From contig JALPQD010000006.1 in NCBI GenBank assembly GCA_023101885.1, forward strand, positions 15,896,085-15,960,084: a stretch of DNA of 64,000 nucleotides, given 5' to 3'. This DNA comes from Typhlomys cinereus. Its lineage: Eukaryota > Chordata > Mammalia > Rodentia > Platacanthomyidae. The notes beneath the pieces are model-generated. The model was not told the DNA's origin. It worked only from the letters and a program-made list of their open reading frames with translations, and did no database searches. This document shows positions 1 to 11,888 of this stretch, piece by piece; the first letter of the stretch is position 1, and each line of letters starts with the position of its first letter. A program made the translations under genes and the position numbers.

Positions 1-1427
1 AGGTGCACAGTGAGAAGTTGGAGGCACAAGGGGTAGCAATGAAGAAATGTAAAGGGAAAGTGACTCTGAATTACTGAAACATATGATTCTTAAGATAAAA
101 CACAGGGGAAAGGATGAAGGGCAGAATGGATAAAAAGGTTAGCAAGTTCCTAAAGAAGGCAGACCTGGGGTGGTATCACTGCAAGCCTGGGTTCTGACCT
201 GTCCTCTCTCTGTCCCTGTGTTCCTCCTGGCACCGCATGCTCTCAAGCCTGTCTCCACAGTCATTCACACATGATTTCTTGCAAACTAATCCCCTATGGT
301 CATGACTGATGCCACCATTTCACTTGGGATTTGTCTGAATCCCTTCCTCATTAACTTTCTCTACTTAAATCAGAGGACGACCCCTGCTTATCAGCAAGGA
401 TGCATCTGTCCCTGGTTCTTCACCTTCATTAGCAAGTCCTCAGCTTCATCTGTGACCCAGGCCTTATTCTGATTCTCTAAGTGTTGATGCCGAGATTATC
501 ACTAACATCACAGCTTCCCCCATCAAGGACACATTAAATATTCTCAGGACCACACACATTGGAAGCTCCTTGGGAAGTGCGATAGAAATGAACTTTCCTC
601 CGTAGTTAAAAAAAAAAAACTCCTGAGCCTTTCCACTTGATCAAACCTAATGTCTTGGCGATCTCCATGCATCTTTTAATTCTTTCTTTCTCAGTACAGG
701 TTTTTTCCATGACTAGCTTTCTCTCAATTCCTTAATTATCTTTCATCATTACCTCCCTCCTCACTCACCCCCAATGTCTCCCCCAGTTTTCCATGCATGA
801 CTAAAAGTGAGGGCAGAGAGGACAAGTGACTCCAGGTTCCTGCAGGGCCGGCATAATGCCACACTGCAGATGGGACAGACGACAGAGCCCTCTCAGAGTC
901 AATTAGGGTTCATGTGAGGCCAGGAGAGTATTAGTTCTGGAGCTGTGCGTTTCTCCATTAGCCAAGGGGTTCAGACCACAGAGAAAGAGAATGAAGCACA
1001 AACTAAGTTTTTTCGTGTGACTTTTAAAAAAAATCGCATCTTGATCTTCAACACTTATCTTCCTTCTCATATTTCCTCTTTATATTCTTATTTTCTTACT
1101 TTATTTTCTCTCAGTATCCATTTTATTAAGGTGAAATTTAATCCATAAAACAAATCAAAACAAAAATTCAAGTGGGTGCTTTTCTTACTTTATGTCTTTA
1201 TGTTATTATCTTGAACTCTCTCTTTATCTCTGAATAAAACATGGTTTTATACTTAGTAGTAACTTGTATGTTCTAAGTAAATAAATAAAAATGAGTAAAG
1301 ATTTCAAATTAATTATGCATGTGGGAGGAGATGAAGAGAACACTACCAAAATCATAGCCACAGAAACAAGATGATTCCACAGTAAGACTGTGAAAATCAC
1401 TGAAACAATATTCCAGTGCAAAGGAAT
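1..1427. other. Unique AT-rich non-coding DNA
   Basis: No gene or confident transposon is seen. Open frames are short (about 65 codons), lack recognisable domains and have no splice or promoter context. The region from about 180 to 500 is slightly richer in C and T than the rest but matches no family I can name. Confidence 0.5.
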
Positions 1428-1485
1428 ATGTGTGTGTGTGTATGTGTGTGTGTGTGTGTGTATGTGTGTGTGTGTGTGTGTGTGT
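1428..1485. repeat. (TG)n microsatellite
   Basis: Alternating TG run broken by three TATG interruptions, the usual form of a dinucleotide microsatellite. It can adopt Z-DNA in principle. No flanking SINE head is visible, so it looks like a free-standing simple repeat. Confidence 0.95.
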
Positions 1486-1589
1486 CCCTGTATGTGTTCT
1501 ATGTATGGTATGGTATTTTTCTACAACTCATTCACATAATCACTAACATATTTATATAGTTAAGTGTGATTTTGAAAAAAGTTCCAAGA

Positions 1590-1760
1590 CTTTGCTCAGA
1601 TTTTAGTTTAAGTCCTGATTCTGCCACTTAGTGAACAGATCACGTTCAAAAAGGATATAAACACCTCTTAGACATTGATCTCTTCATTTGCCAGATGAGA
1701 ATGTTCAAAACATCCATATGGATGATATTATAGTGACTATGAATTTACCAATTATTTCCT
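1590..1760 (+). repeat. MIR SINE (ancient, plus strand)
   Basis: The order of diagnostic words follows the mammalian MIR core: a degenerate B-box region (TTTAAGTCCTGATTCTGCCA), a 'cttagtga...atcac' segment, then 'ctcttcatttgccagatgag' corresponding to the MIR segment TCATCTGTAAAATG. It is heavily diverged, as expected for an element predating placental radiation. Ends are approximate. Confidence 0.65.
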
Positions 1761-3139
1761 CTAATTTACTACATTTTCTGCTAAACCCTTCCCAATGGGA
1801 CATCTGCTGCCAGAGACAATGCATGCTTATTGAATGGAGTATCTTGTATTTCTCCATTGAAAACACTTCTTCTTGTCCCCCCTCTTCCCCACAGAGGATT
1901 TGAGTCACTTGAATTTATCTTTGCTATGTAACAGATAAGTCGCCTTGTATTCATAACAGTAGATTTTAGGTCTTGAAAGCAAAATATCAAAAGAAGGATT
2001 TCTAGGGAAAGTGCTTACTTATTCTAGAATGTTTCCTGGGGAAATTTCTTCAGAAATTTTGCTCTTTTTTTTGTTTTGTTTTGTTTTCTTAATGAAAGTT
2101 TAAATAGAGCATCAGGAATTTCATAGGCTTTCAATCTGTATCTCAATTAATGATGAAAGATGAATCACATAAAAAAGATACATATTTTCTTGTGGAGAAG
2201 AGCCCTTACAAATTAGAACAGACTTACCATTGATAAACCCTCTTTTCACTGAGAAAGAAGTCTTGTTTTTCATGAGTTTTATAATGATATTCAACAAGGA
2301 TATTTAATCACATAGCGTTTTATCTTATGGGCAACTGACACTGAAGATAGAACATAGTAAGAAATATTTCATGCACAAGCATTTCCTAGGTGTTTAGTTA
2401 TATGATCTTACTAACTGAAAAGCAAACTATGTACATAGAATTCTCAGTATAAGTACAACAGAATGTTGTAACTTGTGTAGAAATCATTGAATCTATAAGA
2501 ATATTAGGCAACTGTGGTGGTTTGGGGGACATGTCCCTCTTTAAATATCTGAAGTTATCTCTACTATGCTGAGAAGTAAAGCAAGTAGCAGAGTGTGGTC
2601 TGGATTCTGAAAATCCGTGGAAAGGATAATTTTGGCTTCAGTAAAAGAGAAGTTTGTAAAACAAAGTTGATGTCAAGAGGCAAAAGTTTAATATAGGAAA
2701 GATCCATGTTCAAAATTATAATAATTTGATTTTCTCTTTAAAAGAGGGTGGACAGAGAAGAAAATTACAGTATAAAATGAAGCAAAGTGAAAAAAAAGAA
2801 GAGGATGAGAATTAGTAAATCAATTGGGAGAGTAGATCTCATATTTGCACAAGTAACCAAAGCAATGTTTAAACATAAAGGTGTTTAATACCCTGCGTTA
2901 AGGATTTGTATATTCAAGAATCATGCATATTCAAAAATCAATCTCTTGAAAAATGGCAAATTATCTTGGTCTTTGCTAAGTATAATCAAAAAATGAGATT
3001 ATATCCATACTTGTGTGTGAGTTCTCAAAGTAATGCTGCATGCTCAGACAGGAGCTGAAAACAGGTGGAACTGGACAGAAAGATACAAAAGAAATCAAGA
3101 GGGGAGGAAAGTCAGGAGATGGAAGAAAGGAAGGTAAAA
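1761..3139. other. Unique non-coding DNA
   Basis: AT-rich sequence with no recognised repeat family and no convincing coding potential. Open frames near 1690-1990 overlap on both strands and are typical of chance. Confidence 0.45.
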
Positions 3140-3310
3140 AGAAAAAAGGAAGAGGAAAGGCTGAGGAGATGGATCGATGTGTAACAGCACTGTATAAGGC
3201 TGAGACCGGAACTTGATCCCTTGAATCCACATAAATTTGGAAGGAGTGAACTGACTTCACAATATTGTCTATACAACACACACACACACACATAAACACA
3301 AGCACACATA
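3140..3310 (+). repeat. B3-like tRNA-derived SINE (old, plus strand)
   Basis: A degenerate tRNA-type head (GCTGAGGAGATGGATCGATG, then a B-box-like 'cttgatcccttgaatccaca') is followed by 'ggaaggagtgaactgactt', matching the rodent B3 body word 'ggaaggagagaaccgactc', and by a CA-rich tail from about 3278. The 157-codon reverse frame across it is antisense to this repeat and is not a gene. Confidence 0.65.
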
Positions 3311-4709
3311 TACATTCACAGAGTAAATTCAAAAAATAAGTAGAAGGAAGTGGACAAAGACAAGAGGAGAGTAGAAGATATTGGAGAAAAGAAAAGAAAA
3401 ACGTATGGTATAAACTGGTGGAGAAAAGAGATCTGGAGCCTGTAATCAAAGAAATCAGCCTTGTACTCTTCTCTTGTTCAGTTTTTCAAAGTTTAGAGTA
3501 GAATGAAATTCGATGCTAACCACCATCATTTGAACCTTATTATAGTTACTACATTTAGAAAAGTGGTCAAATATGTACCAAAGTCCTCAACTTCAGATTT
3601 AAATATATACACTTTATAAGCTATTTTGAAACACCTCTTGTAGAAGTCAAATGGACATCCCAAAGTAGCAAAAGATACTGTCAATTACTCATCATTGGAA
3701 TGAAGCAGAACTTTCATCTCAAAATAGAACGCTTAAGAAATTTCATGTTAAAAATATCTAAAAGACACACCTTGAGACTGATCCTTGTTATTAATGGTTT
3801 TTATTGAAATAATTAGTATTTTATTCCAATAATTAGTATTGTGAAAATTGTGAGCTATTGGTTAACTTAAAAATTGGCTTACTTGTAAAAGAACTGTATG
3901 TGCTCTACCTGAAAGAACTACAATTTTAAAATTAAGATAGAGCAAAGCAATAAACAAACTAATACAAAAGCTACTCTTCGGAACAGGTGTGCTGAAAGTC
4001 AAGAGTAAGGTTTCGTTTCCTAGCAATAATGAAGTCAGGGATGAGCAAAGTACATTAGGGGAGACTGGTTTTAGCAGCTGTGTGAATTTTCTCCCTCTAC
4101 TGAAGAGATTTTTATGCTTAACTGACCAGGAAAAGTACAAAAGCAAATGTAGGAAGGGGGATATGGGAACCATGATATGTTTAATATTCATGGCCCTCAA
4201 AATTGTAAATCTGATCATGACTACAGGATCTATATAAATTCAAGCCACATATTACTTTCTGAAAGACTTATGAAAACGTTAGTATTTTATAATGTATGTA
4301 CGTTATATGTCCCATTACAGCAGTTACATGATCAAAATCAAGACGGCATTTTCTTCTCAAAGCAGAGTCACAGTATACATTAAGATAGATGGTTAGATTG
4401 TGATTTTCCCGGCCCACAAACCAAACTTTTGACCTAGCTACAGTAATCTGTAAATTCCAAATAAATTCAATATTCATAGTCAAAAGTTCTTTCAAAGACA
4501 GCAATTATTGGGAATTGCTGTATTTTCTGTTTGCTACTTGGGTGTTCCACTATCATTTTGTGGACCTATAAGTATTGTCCCATCTACAAATTCTTTTCAG
4601 AATCTTCTTTGTGGCCTATGGCAGAGTGAGCCATTAGAAAGCAATGTTCTCTGGGTCAATTCTGTTACTTATTCAGGACACATTGGTGTCTATTATCTGT
4701 TCACATATC
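3311..4709. other. Unique non-coding DNA
   Basis: No gene or clear transposon. A small local repeat of AATAATTAGTATT occurs twice near 3810-3840. Overlapping 60-118 codon frames on both strands at 3860-4500 show no domain. Confidence 0.45.
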
Positions 4710-5032
4710 TTTAGCATGTTTTTTTTTAATAATTTTTTTTATTTAATTGCACGCGTGTATGTGTGTGTGTGCATGTATGTGTGCGTGTATGCGTGTATGT
4801 GTGTGTAGAACCACAAACAAATTCGGGAACCACCATGGACACCTCCACCTCCTCCTTGTTTACTCTGCCCCGGGATTCACAGGCTCCGCCCTACCAGGAC
4901 CAGAAACGCAGACCTCCCCCGCTTCCGCCCCGCGTCTATACGTGGGGTCTAAGATCCGAACTCAGGACCTTCTGCCTGCAAGGCAAAGGCTTAACCCCTG
5001 AGACACCTCTCCAGCCCCTTTAGCATGTTTTT
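4710..5032 (-). mobile_element. Young CpG-rich tRNA SINE with 14-bp target duplication (minus strand)
   Basis: On the minus strand the head ends at 5018 (plus-strand 'ctccagcccc') and the GT-rich and T-rich tail lies near 4724-4806. It is bounded by an exact duplication TTTAGCATGTTTTT at 4710-4723 and 5019-5032, proof of target-primed retroposition. The body belongs to the youngest SINE subfamily here, with CCACCATGGAC, CCCCGGGATTCACAGG and TCCGCCCTACCAGGACCAGA. Many CpGs survive, so the copy is probably recent. The two overlapping 84-86 codon frames inside it are translations of SINE sequence, not genes. Confidence 0.93.
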
Positions 5033-5634
5033 ATATATTCTATCTCAAATCATCAGAGTCAACATTTAGAATTACAATGCTGAAAATAAAATCAACTCTC
5101 TTTGGAAGCAATTATAGGAAAGAGAAATTGTGATCATCTGTAAAAATATTTGCACTTTCACTCAGCCTACTTTTTATTCCTAAAGACAGATATACCAGTT
5201 ATTTAGACTTCTCTAGCTTTTCTTTCAAAATTGAAGGCTGGAAATTGTTAAAACTGTCTTTACTTTCTACTGCCCATGCAGCCTGCTGGATTCCGAGAGA
5301 GGCGGTATCCTCATTATTGAAGAGACTATAAGAGTTTCTTCTAATTAAGGCCTGTTCAACTGAGTGAAGGAATCAGCTCTATCCACATTAGAATAAATGC
5401 TGTTCCTGCTTTCATCTCTCCTGTGTGTGAGTTAAGGTAAGAAGAAGATAACAGGTAAAGTATTCAGCAGCTAAAATTATGTTCCACAAAGGAAAAAAAT
5501 AAACATAAGAGAAATGGAATATTTACTGTTTTTGTTGCACATTCTATTCACTTTTTTCTGTAGCCATGTACAATCATTTAAATCATGTTCTATTTTATCA
5601 TGAGTTTAATAAACACATTATTTTTTCATTTTCA
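5033..5634. other. Unique non-coding DNA
   Basis: No recognisable gene, repeat or RNA in this AT-rich stretch. Confidence 0.45.
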
Positions 5635-5957
5635 TATATGTATGCATGGGGTGTGCATGTGTGTGTGTGCACGCGCACTAGTGTATGTTTCACATGTGGA
5701 TGTATATGTGTATGTTTGTATTGAGTTGTGTACATAAGGGCACTTGAGTATATAGGCCTGTGGAGGCCTAAGGTTGATATCAAGAATCATACTGTATTAC
5801 TCTTCTACCTTGTTGTTTTGCTATGGGAAATTCTAAGTTCTGTTTTCCAGTACTACAATTATAGGCTTTTAATTTTTATGTGGGATCAGGGGACTCGAAC
5901 TTACCTCATTTTGTTTGTGAAGCAACAGCTTTAACCCTGAGCCATCTCCCCAGCCCC
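5635..5957 (-). repeat. Older tRNA SINE of the same lineage (minus strand)
   Basis: It ends in 'tgagccatctccccagcccc', the complement of the SINE head, with 'tatgtgggatcaggggactcgaac' complementing the B-box region and a TG-rich tail near 5640-5715. The middle ('gggcacttgag...ctgtggaggcctaaggttgat') belongs to an older, less CpG-rich subfamily also seen at 12.3 and 51.1 kb. It is more diverged than the young copies. No clear target duplication was found. Confidence 0.85.
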
Positions 5958-6395
5958 ATCCTCACCTTTTATTTTTAATAATTAATTTTTAATCATTTAT
6001 TCCACAATCATGACTTCTGCATTTTTAAGAGAATAGGTTTACGCCTAACGCTTTCCTGGAATTTTAAATATTTATTCCCTAGACACATTAATTTTATTAA
6101 ATCTAGGAGATATGTAAACGTTTATATACTTAAATGCTTTGACATCTTCCATTACCACTGCATTATTAAATATGCATTTTGAATCCATCTTACCATAATC
6201 AATCTAGCCTTTCAAAATTGCATAAAGAAAAAGTATTGCAAACTGGCTATTCAAGTGTCCTTGAACTTCAAAGATCTTTAGATAGGATTATCATCAAAGA
6301 AGGAAACAATAAAGTAAAATTTGGGAAATTGCTTTGCAAATAAGTAATTACCCCATTCATATAAATATATTTGCACTTTTCCACTGTATGTTTTA
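5958..6395. other. Unique non-coding DNA
   Basis: AT-rich, with no recognised feature. Confidence 0.4.
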
Positions 6396-6638
6396 CAGCT
6401 ACATACACACACACTCACATACACAATGCCCACACCCTCACAGAGATGCACTCTCTCACATACGCATACATATAAACACTCACATAGACAGCGCACACAT
6501 ACATATACTCTCGTACATACACACTCACATATACAATATACACACTCTCACATGCACTCTCACATACTCTCATGCACAGTCACACATATGTACTTACACA
6601 TGTATTCTCTCACAAACATCTTCTCTCGCTCTCTCTTT

Positions 6639-6675
<37 letters not shown>
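6396..6675. repeat. Degenerate CA-rich simple repeat
   Basis: About 280 bp of imperfect CA, CACT and CATA repeats ending in a purer (CA)n at about 6641-6673. Three frames stay open through it (70-136 codons rich in His, Thr and Ser) because the repeat lacks stop codons. These are compositional artefacts. Confidence 0.9.
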
Positions 6676-8899
6676 CCTCATACACAAATTCATACTCACT
6701 TGCACCCCATTGTCTATCCAAGGATTCTACCACATCTACCGTAATGTGCCACAAATAGTATGCATTGAAACAAAGGACATGTGATCTCTCTTTCAGTACA
6801 AGAGGATGAGTTGTCAGACGGCAGGAGACCACATCCAAGTGGCAAACAGCTGCTTCCACTGATTCCATACTTCATAAACTCGTGGTGGACAGAGAAAAGC
6901 TATGAATAGCAAGGGCCAGAGTAACAACATCTTTCATAAAGTCATAGTCCGATGACTCAGGGTCTTATATTTATCCTTACAGACCACCAGAGCACTGTGG
7001 CTTTCAAACATTCTTCTATTCCAACACACTTGAAGGCTGAAATTCCCAGGTTAACTGTCAGCCCTGAAGGCAATTCCTTTAGATAATTCTCAAAGGCCTT
7101 AGAGAAGCTAAGAACCCTGGGGCAGTGAGTTCAAGGAATTAGAACCAGAATTCCTTGGTGTTCAGCCTCCATCCTAGCTTGAATATGCTTAATAAAAATG
7201 CATTTCTTTAGATAGCCTACTCTCCATGCAAGATCTCACCTCCTTGAGCCTTATCCCCTTTGGTCAACTGCTTCATCTGTACATCCTAAACTTGAATTCC
7301 TAACCTGTTTTGCAGTTTTGGGACTTCCCAAATATTCTCTTCAATGATGAAAGTATCATACAACCAGTGCATGTTAGAAATCTAAGAACTAACTTTGTGA
7401 CTTCACTCTTCCTGCTTCAACTCATGTGACCTGCTCATTACAAAGTCTTGCCAGCTTTACTTTGAAATCAGTCCCCGAACCCCCTGAACATGCCTGGGAT
7501 CACACGAATTCAAACTACTTCCAACCTCTGATCAGGTCCACGGTCACGCACGCCTTGCTACCACTTACTGATCTTTACCCTAGCGTCTAACCCAGTCATC
7601 TTTTTCATGCACAGCATTAAGCATGTCATTGCTGAGAGGTAAAAGTTAATTTTTCTAAAAGAGATCCCAAGGCCTACCACAAAGCTCCATGGAAATTGAC
7701 TAAGGGTTTGAGTTTAAGGCCCTGAGCTTAAGGCAATCAATCTTGACCAATCATAAGCCTGCAGCCCCAGGCCATTTCCTTGCACAAGTTTTTCTGAAGC
7801 GAAAGCTCTTGATGAGTTAGAAGTCTAGTACTTACTTGCTACATTAAATATTTGTGAACCCAGGGCCAAGCAGGAAGAGGGACAGTAGCTGCCCATAACC
7901 ACGAAGATGAAATAAGACTAAAGCCATGCTTCTGTCTTATAATACTGCTATTGTTTTCTAACTTCTGCTACAGCATGTTCCTCTCATGTTCCAAAGCCGC
8001 ACAATCAAAAACCATGGATCTTCCTCAAGTCTGGTATCTAGCTCACCTCTGTGAATTGAGGTACTATAGAGACATATACTAAATTATGGATTTAATATTC
8101 AACCTGAAAATGTCCTTTAGGCAGTGCACACTCCATTCCAACTAATAGTCTTGTGTTTATTTTTCAGGAGTACAACAAAATTTTTGCCCTGAGAACTTTA
8201 GGTTCTGGTCCCTTAGTATAGATGGACACTCTCTCTTCTTCATAGTATCTAAAATAAGCTTCTTCCCCTGGGAAAGTTCTCGTATAGCTTCCACATCTGC
8301 GTAAAACAACTAATCAGACAAAGAAGCAAACAAAACCAGGACTGTTTTCTAATTTTCTCCTTTTCAGCTTTGATTCTTAATGAGGTTTTGAAACTTAATG
8401 AAAAAAATCTTGTGTTTTTGAAACCAAGAGTTTCAGAAAATTTGTTTATAGCAATAAAACAACTTTCAACAAATATATTTCCTCTTAAAATGAGCATTTG
8501 AGGGTTTTACTGTTTTTTTAAGTTAATTCCTGCTTTTCTCACTAAAATATTATATATTCTCTTCCCACATTGACATCCGTCATAACTTAACTTGGGTAGA
8601 TAACATCGTTGGATAAAAAAAATTGATTTTATAAAATTAGAAAAAAAATCATTATAAGAATATAACTGCCAATCTGATCATGCACTATTTATTCTCTTTG
8701 TTTTGTTTTGTTTTGTTTTGCTTTAATAAAACATAATTTCTTCATTGTGGAAATATGTTAGTTCTTTCCAGGCAACATGAGATAAGAAAAGCAGATGGAA
8801 GGAGACGATACGGCTGTGGGCTCAGGGCACAAGCATAGGCCAGAAGGTGCGCTTGCGCTAGCTGCGCTAGTGAGCAGGAACATAAATTCCTCAGCTGGT
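6676..8899. other. Unique non-coding DNA
   Basis: About 2.2 kb without a gene or confidently named repeat. A (TTTTG)n run lies at 8698-8720. Composition is mixed and locally less AT-rich (7000-7900), but no exon structure or repeat family is evident. Confidence 0.4.
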
Positions 8900-9230
8900 C
8901 TCTTTGAAGATGATCGGCTGAGACATTAAACAAATTTTGTTTCCCATTTTTAAGGAAGGCATTAGGGAGCTTCTCATTTGCTAAATGTCTTTGGAAGCAG
9001 ACAAGACAAACAGTTGAGAATCGGTAGATCAAGTGGGGGTTAATGCACAAGATGTTCTGCACCTCATGGAGAAACGAGACGTGGAAAAATCACCAGGGCC
9101 AGATGGCGGATCTTATGTCCTTTCAAATGTAATATTTTCCTCTTAAAAACAGCGATGAAGCCTACACACAAAATGTGTCTGAGTTTAGTCTAATTGCAAG
9201 TAGCTGGGGGAAAAATAGTTTTTGAAGCTA
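8900..9230. repeat. Copy A of a diverged local duplication
   Basis: Two blocks here recur in the same order downstream. Block 1 at 8903-8935 (TTTGAAGATGATCGGCTGAG then 'acattaaacaaa') matches 10126-10157. Block 2 at 9132-9228 ('ttttcctcttaaaaacag', 'gatgaagc', 'acacaaaat', 'agctgggg', 'gtttttgaa') matches 11088-11190. Identity is roughly 70-90 percent by eye. This suggests an old segmental duplication or a shared unknown repeat. Confidence 0.6.
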
Positions 9231-10100
9231 CCAACTTTTAGTGATCTTGCATTCAGAAATAAAGTGCCCACAGAAGTGGCACTTCACCTCAGCACCATCC
9301 AGGCCTTTCATTCCTACAGACATCAGACCAAAAAGCAACCTAAAATACTCTCACACAGAAAGAGACTTAATCACATCTTAATGTAAATGAGGAAAGGTTT
9401 TTTTTTTTTTTTTTTTTTTTTTGTATTTCAATTAGGTACAATGCCACTTTACAACATATGCACACACAATAGATTTGTATTTTTCTTCACCTCTTCATAT
9501 GAGAAGATCCAATTCTATTTCTCATATTTCCAGCCAGAAGGGTTGCAGACAGCTGGCTGAGTGAGTCATTCCAAGTACTGTGAGAGACGGCCTGATATTC
9601 ATTTGCTCTTTGCTTGTGGGGACCTGTTAATGAACCTTCAATCTTGCTCTCTCTGTCCCCTGGGGCCATGATGCATTTGTGGAAATAGGGGATTTACATT
9701 TCAGAAAGGCTTCTGTCAATGCACTAAACTTCAGGCTATTTATCTAACTACTTTTGGAATATGGAAAGGAGGAGCAGAGAAGAAAAAAAAGAAAGAAACA
9801 CGTGTACTTGTTATGCATAAAATATAGAATCCAGTTTTGTTTCATTTTTTACTACTTCATGGTTGTTATTAGTAGTTGTGCCTCTGTTACCCTAAAATGG
9901 AAAGCTACTGGTATTAGTCAACTCTGCTAGAAACATGTGTTCATGGTTAATGAAAATTTTTGGACACACAATCTCTATAAAATATCCATTCTTCACCTTT
10001 TTAACTTAATTCTTTCCTTTACTATAATATTGTTATGCTGCCTCTCTTTGGGTGAAGTCTGGTTATTTTAAATAATTTCTTGTAATTTCTTTCATTTTCA
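9231..10100. other. Unique non-coding DNA with a 25-T tract
   Basis: An uninterrupted T run spans 9398-9422. It could be the poly(A) end of a minus-strand retroposed sequence, but nothing recognisable follows it. The rest shows no gene or repeat. Confidence 0.45.
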
Positions 10101-10270
10101 TTATATATATGAATATATATGCATGTTTGAAGATGATCAGCTGAGACACTAAACAAAGTTATATATTAAACTTTATATATTTATATATTAAATACAATAT
10201 ACTAAATGAATGTATATATAAACCATATTTATAATGACTATATATCTATTAAACAAATATGTATATATAA
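10101..10270. repeat. AT-rich simple repeat region
   Basis: Dense TATATA and ATTAAA motifs, low complexity. It overlaps the first block of duplication copy B. Confidence 0.75.
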
Positions 10271-10301
10271 TGGTATTCATGTATGTACGCATGTTTACCT
10301 G

Positions 10302-10672
10302 TGTCATGGTTTGAAATATGAGTTGCACCTCACAGGTTCATGTGTTTGAATCCTTACCTGTTGCCAGTATTTGGGAGGATCATGGCACCTTTAAGAGATA
10401 CAGCCTTGCTTGAAGAAGGAGAGTCACAAGGGTAGGCCTTGCGAGTGGTTAGCACTGCCCTTCTTGAGAGAGTAGGTCTACTCTTGAGCTTGCATGTAGC
10501 AGTTCTCTTCCCTTTGATGTCTACAGTGACTTAGGCCTCCTCTAGCCTCTGCCTTTTCCTCCATGAAGGACTATATCTTCCCTCTGGAACTGTAAGCTAA
10601 ATCTCCTTTTCTCCCTTGCGTTCTTTCAGTCTGAGAGATGTCTCACAGCAATACAGAAGGGTGACCAATACT
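10302..10672 (+). mobile_element. MaLR-type solo LTR with exact 5-bp target duplication
   Basis: It starts TGTCATGGTTTGAAATATGA and runs through 'ctcacaggttcatgtgtttgaatcc', 'cctttaagagatacagccttgct', 'ctggaactgtaagctaaat' and 'ctcacagcaatacagaagggtgacc', the word order of rodent ORR1/MT-like MaLR LTRs. ACCTG flanks it at 10297-10301 and 10673-10677, a 5-bp duplication as expected for ERVL/MaLR integrase. No internal sequence adjoins it, so it is a solo LTR left by LTR-LTR recombination. Confidence 0.88.
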
Positions 10673-10869
10673 ACCTGTGTGTGGACCCATCTCTATGGTG
10701 AGCATGTGGCAGCCACGACTGATACTGAGAATCATTTTCTATGGTGCTTTCACATTCTCCCTTGAGGCAGGACTGTCAGTCAAACCAGATCCCTGGTAGG
10801 TTACTCTCACCCTCCAGCTTACAGTGGTGATCTCACCATCTGCCTTCCAAGGCATTTCTCTGTCAAAGG

Positions 10870-11050
10870 AGACTCTTGTATGTCCTTGTTTAAATTTTGT
10901 TTCATTCTTTCAGAGTTTCATACATGAGTAGAGTAAGTAGTTTGATATTTTCACACTTGAATCTCTTATCCCATCTCCCTTCTTTTCCCATTACAACCCT
11001 TTTTCTTCTGTAAGACTTTCCTTCCTATTTTTATGTGTTTTCACATGCAT
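10870..11050 (-). repeat. Possible L1 3' UTR relic (minus strand)
   Basis: Words such as 'gtttcattctttcagagtttcatacatgagta' followed by the pyrimidine-rich 'cccatctcccttcttttcccattacaacccttt' resemble the antisense of rodent L1 3' UTRs. No poly(A) or target duplication could be defined, so this is tentative. Confidence 0.3.
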
Positions 11051-11195
11051 TGCCCACTGAGGTTCATCTGGCTTGTCTTTGCTGCAGTTATTTTCCTTTA
11101 AAAACAGAAATGAAGCACACATACACAAAATCTCTCTGGGTTTGCTCTAATTACAAGGAGCTGGGGAAGAATAAAATCGGTTTTTGAATCGTCCT

Positions 11196-11794
11196 TCTTT
11201 CAGCACTGTTTCACTTAGGAGCCTGAATTGTTCCAGAACCCCTGGTTTTCATTTGTGTTATCTGTATCTTCAGTGTTTCCTTATCATTTTTTTATTGTCA
11301 TGGAAATTTGTTTTCATCACCCCAGACATCTTTACCTGTGCTGTGTTCCTAGAGCAGAATTACCCCACTGCTTTGATTAAAACTCCTACATTTGGTCTTT
11401 TTTTGGCTTGTTCCCCCACAACTCTTCATGGCCAGCTTTCTTCAAGTAATGCAACACTGACCCTTCTCCAGATACATGCCATGTATGTGACGTTCTGTGG
11501 CGTGACCATGCTGATTCACCTTGGAGCGACCTTCGCTCTGCTCAGCAGCCAACAAATATTTGCATGATGCTTTATCCCTGAAGCCTGGCTCATGTCAGCA
11601 GCTGGCATTCAATGCTCCAAAACACTTCCTTAGCACAGACAGCATTAAGGGTAGATACTTATATTTCTGCGCTTTCCAGTTCTTCACAAGCTATTGTCAT
11701 GTGTCGTAAACTATGCAGTTTATATAAAAAATATTAGGTTGATTTGAATAAGATTCCTATCAGATTTCTTCAAAAATATTTACAGTGATTTTCT
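11196..11794. other. Unique non-coding DNA with a 127-codon chance frame
   Basis: A plus-strand frame at 11184-11567 has no recognisable domain, signal or codon pattern. It is Cys-, Thr- and Phe-rich in a way typical of translated non-coding DNA. No other feature is seen. Confidence 0.4.
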
Positions 11795-11831
11795 TTAAAA
11801 AAAACTTCATTTGTGTGTGTGTGTGGGTATG

Positions 11832-11888
<57 letters not shown>

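Larger units (their letters stand above)
10124..11195. repeat. Copy B of a diverged local duplication, split by insertions
   Basis: The two blocks described for 8900-9230 recur at 10124-10160 and 11088-11190, in the same order and orientation but about 930 bp apart instead of about 200. Part of the excess is the MaLR LTR at 10302-10672, so that LTR entered after the duplication. Block identity, not block spacing, is the evidence. Confidence 0.55.

Noticed and set aside
2976..3449. 157-codon minus-strand frame, the longest in the window
   Set aside because: It is pyrimidine-rich (Ser, Phe, Leu, Pro, Cys), overlaps a CA tract and a B3-like SINE in antisense, and shows no domain or splice signals.
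4747..5023. Repeated similar protein fragments (frames at 4.76, 19.66, 20.16, 27.86 and 46.2 kb) that could suggest a gene family
   Set aside because: All are translations of the same SINE body, in both orientations relative to the SINE. Similarity reflects the shared repeat, not a conserved protein.
6334..6784. His/Thr/Ser-rich open frames of 70-136 codons
   Set aside because: Produced by CA-rich simple repeat, open in all three frames at once.
9398..9422. Poly(T) run as evidence for a minus-strand processed pseudogene
   Set aside because: The adjacent sequence (9423-9700) shows no recognisable gene or retroposon and no target duplication could be defined.
11184..11567. 127-codon plus-strand frame
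   Set aside because: Begins within the duplication copy B block, with Thr/Phe/Leu/Cys-rich composition and no domain. Likely chance.
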